Below, piece after piece: positions 14,095 to 15,624 of a DNA stretch of 15,624 bases. This stretch comes from PBB1 sp040400875 (GTDB taxonomy: Bacteria; Pseudomonadota; Gammaproteobacteria; Burkholderiales; Burkholderiaceae_C). The notes under the pieces are model-generated. The model was not told where the DNA came from. It did not search any database and saw only the letters and a list, made by a program, of their open reading frames with translations. The stretch lies in contig JBBAPK010000049.1 of NCBI GenBank assembly GCA_040400875.1, forward strand, positions 1 through 15,624. Reading direction: 5' to 3'. The position numbers and the translations under genes were made by a program. The stretch's first letter is position 1. Each line of letters opens with the position of its first letter.

Positions 14095-14570
14095 CGCGAC
14101 GCTGGCTGATCTCCGTGGGGTTTGCCGCCACCGCGCTGCTGACGTCGACTGCGACCCTGGCCACGCCAGCCCAACCGAGCGCCGCCGACCCGGCGCTCGA
14201 AGCCCGGGTGATGGTGGTGGCCGAAGAACTGCGCTGCCTGGTCTGCCAAAACGAAACCATTGCCGCGTCTCACGCCGATCTGGCTGTTGATCTTCGCAAG
14301 CAGATCCGCAGCAAGCTGTCTGAGGGCCAGTCCGAGCGGCAAATCCTCGACTTCATGGTCGAGCGCTACGGCGACTTCGTGCTGTACCGCCCTCGCCTTT
14401 CGGCCACCACCGTGCTGCTGTGGGTCGGGCCGTTCGCCTTGCTGCTGGTTGCAGGCGTGATGATGGCTCGCACCATCCGGGCGCGCAAGAAGCAAATCCC
14501 TGCGGCGCTCAGCGACGCCGAATCCGCCCGAGCGCGGCAACTGCTCGCGAAAACCACCTCTGATTCATGA
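14091..14570 (+). CDS. ccmH: Cytochrome c maturation thiol-disulfide protein CcmH
   Basis: CcmH is a periplasm-facing thiol protein that works with CcmG and CcmF to hold the apocytochrome reduced for haem attachment. It has 159 residues. The signal peptide is MTRRWLISVGFAATALLTST to about residue 25, then the three-helix domain with the redox motif LRCLVCQN (Cys49, Cys52), QILDFMVERYGDFVLYRP, and a C-terminal membrane helix at about 103-124. This is the short form; the E. coli protein is fused to the CcmI-like part, which here is the separate next gene. The stop overlaps the ccmI ATG. Confidence 0.96.
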   Translation: MTRRWLISVGFAATALLTSTATLATPAQPSAADPALEARVMVVAEELRCLVCQNETIAASHADLAVDLRKQIRSKLSEGQSERQILDFMVERYGDFVLYRPRLSATTVLLWVGPFALLLVAGVMMARTIRARKKQIPAALSDAESARARQLLAKTTSDS

Positions 14571-15624
14571 CGATCTTCTGGATTTCAAGCGCCCTGCTGA
14601 TGGCGCTGGCCATCGGTTTGGTGCTGCCCGCGCTGCTCAAAGGCAACCCGTCGAAGCCGGCACGCGATGAAGCCGAGACCGCACGTCAGGCCACCCTGAC
14701 CATCCTGCGCGATCAGATGGCGCAGCTCAACGCCGACCTGGCAGCAGGCACCATCGATGCCGAACAGCACCGCGCGAGCAACGCCGAGATCGAGCGCCGC
14801 GTGATCGAGGAAACCGCAGCGGTCGAAGCGTCAATCGCCACCCGTTCCCGCACCTCGGGCGGCAGCAAACCCTGGGCCACAGTCGCCGTGATCGCGCTGG
14901 CCATTCCGCTGGTGGCCACCTTTGGCTATCAGCGGCTGGGCAATCCGGCGGCCATCGACGCACTGCCCGCCGAAGCCGCGCCCGCACTGGCCGACGGCGT
15001 AACCAACGATCAGGTCCAAGCGCTGATCAAGCAACTGGCCGAGCGCATGAAGTCCAACCCCGACGACCTCGAAGGCTGGACGCTCCTCGCGCGAACCTAT
15101 GCGGCGATGCAGAAGTTTCCCGAAGCCGCTCAAGCCTTCGAGCGCGCCACCGCGCTGTCACCCAACGATGCGTCCTTGCTCGCCGACCGCGCCGACGTGA
15201 TGGCGGTGCTGCAAGGTCAGCGTGCCGCCGGTGAACCCGCCAAGCTGATCGCCCGCGCGCTGGAGCTCGATCCCAAGAACCTCAAGGCGCTGGCGCTGGC
15301 CGGCAGCGTGGCCTTTGAAGCTGGCGAATACGACAAGGCGATCTCGTACTGGAAGCGGGCGCGCGAACTTGCCGCACCCGCGAGCGACTTTGCGAACAAC
15401 CTGGATCAGGGCATCAAGGACGCCCAGGTCGCCAAGGGCGAGCCGCCGCCGACTGCCGTGGTACAGGCCCCCGCCGCGACCCCCGCCACGCCAGCCACCC
15501 AGCCGGTCGCCGAGCCAGCGGGCACGCCCACCGCAGCGCTCACCGGCGCGCGCGTCACCGGCCGCATGAGCCTGTCGGCCCAGTGGGCCGCCAAGGCGGC
15601 GCCCTGCGACATCGTGTTCATCTT
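14567..15624 (+). CDS. ccmI: Apocytochrome c chaperone CcmI (3' end beyond window)
   Basis: CcmI binds apocytochromes c through TPR repeats and brings them to the CcmFH ligation complex. The frame is open from ATG 14567 to the window edge (352 residues plus 2 nt). A first membrane helix is at about 3-24. A cytoplasmic, helix-forming loop (QATLTILRDQMAQLNADLAA) follows, then a second helix after KPWATVAVIA. The periplasmic TPR region is at about 165-280 (DDLEGWTLLARTYAAMQKFP and LALAGSVAFEAGEYDKAISY). An Ala/Pro/Thr linker then leads to the start of the C-terminal beta domain (RMSLSAQWAAKAAPCDIVFI). Family members usually end soon after this last segment, so only some tens of residues are probably missing. 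The Cys in PCDIVF is unusual to my memory (often Asp or a similar residue). Confidence 0.95.
   Translation, partial: MTIFWISSALLMALAIGLVLPALLKGNPSKPARDEAETARQATLTILRDQMAQLNADLAAGTIDAEQHRASNAEIERRVIEETAAVEASIATRSRTSGGSKPWATVAVIALAIPLVATFGYQRLGNPAAIDALPAEAAPALADGVTNDQVQALIKQLAERMKSNPDDLEGWTLLARTYAAMQKFPEAAQAFERATALSPNDASLLADRADVMAVLQGQRAAGEPAKLIARALELDPKNLKALALAGSVAFEAGEYDKAISYWKRARELAAPASDFANNLDQGIKDAQVAKGEPPPTAVVQAPAATPATPATQPVAEPAGTPTAALTGARVTGRMSLSAQWAAKAAPCDIVFI

Noticed and set aside
1..15624. tRNA, rRNA, CRISPR array, insertion sequence or attachment site
   Set aside because: None was seen on reading either strand; no repeat arrays, transposase frames or tRNA-like folds stood out.

Overview
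The window comes from a purple or aerobic anoxygenic phototrophic bacterium. It is most likely a betaproteobacterium of the Burkholderiales (Rubrivivax/Rhodoferax/Roseateles/Limnohabitans type). This is inferred from the LH1 antenna sequences, the high-GC coding style and the crtEF-bchCXYZ-puf gene order. It is not proven, because no rRNA or core marker gene is present.

Left half (1-8523, all on the minus strand). This is a photosynthesis superoperon. Read in the direction of transcription it runs crtE (GGPP synthase), crtF (carotenoid O-methyltransferase), bchC (3-hydroxyethyl-bacteriochlorophyllide dehydrogenase), bchX-bchY-bchZ (chlorophyllide oxidoreductase), pufB (LH1 beta), an unrecognised 74-residue membrane protein, pufA (LH1 alpha), then pufL (reaction-centre L), cut by the window edge. 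Most cistrons overlap or nearly touch. Two sigma70-like promoters, upstream of crtE and of bchC, each carry a TGT-N12-ACA palindrome over the -10 box. This is the PpsR/CrtJ operator pattern, and the bchC promoter has a second near-palindrome over its -35 exactly 8 bp away. The products make carotenoid and bacteriochlorophyll and then the RC-LH1 proteins that bind them.

Middle (8524-8829). A 206-bp divergent intergenic region holds the crtE promoter and a candidate rightward promoter. It is followed by exactly 100 Ns, a scaffold gap that removes the 5' end of ccmA.

Right half (8830-15624, all on the plus strand). This is a full System I cytochrome c maturation operon, ccmABCDEFGHI, with ATGA/GTGA overlaps at nearly every junction. 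ccmI is cut by the window edge. The operon exports and delivers haem and reduces apocytochrome thiols, so it is needed for cytochrome bc1 and soluble or RC-bound cytochromes c that close the photosynthetic electron cycle.

The most notable item is the 74-codon, 42% GC gene inserted between pufB and pufA, two genes that are normally adjacent. It has one membrane span and no histidine, so it is not an antenna polypeptide. Its stop codon overlaps the pufA ribosome-binding site. It is a good candidate for an undescribed RC-LH1 accessory or assembly protein.
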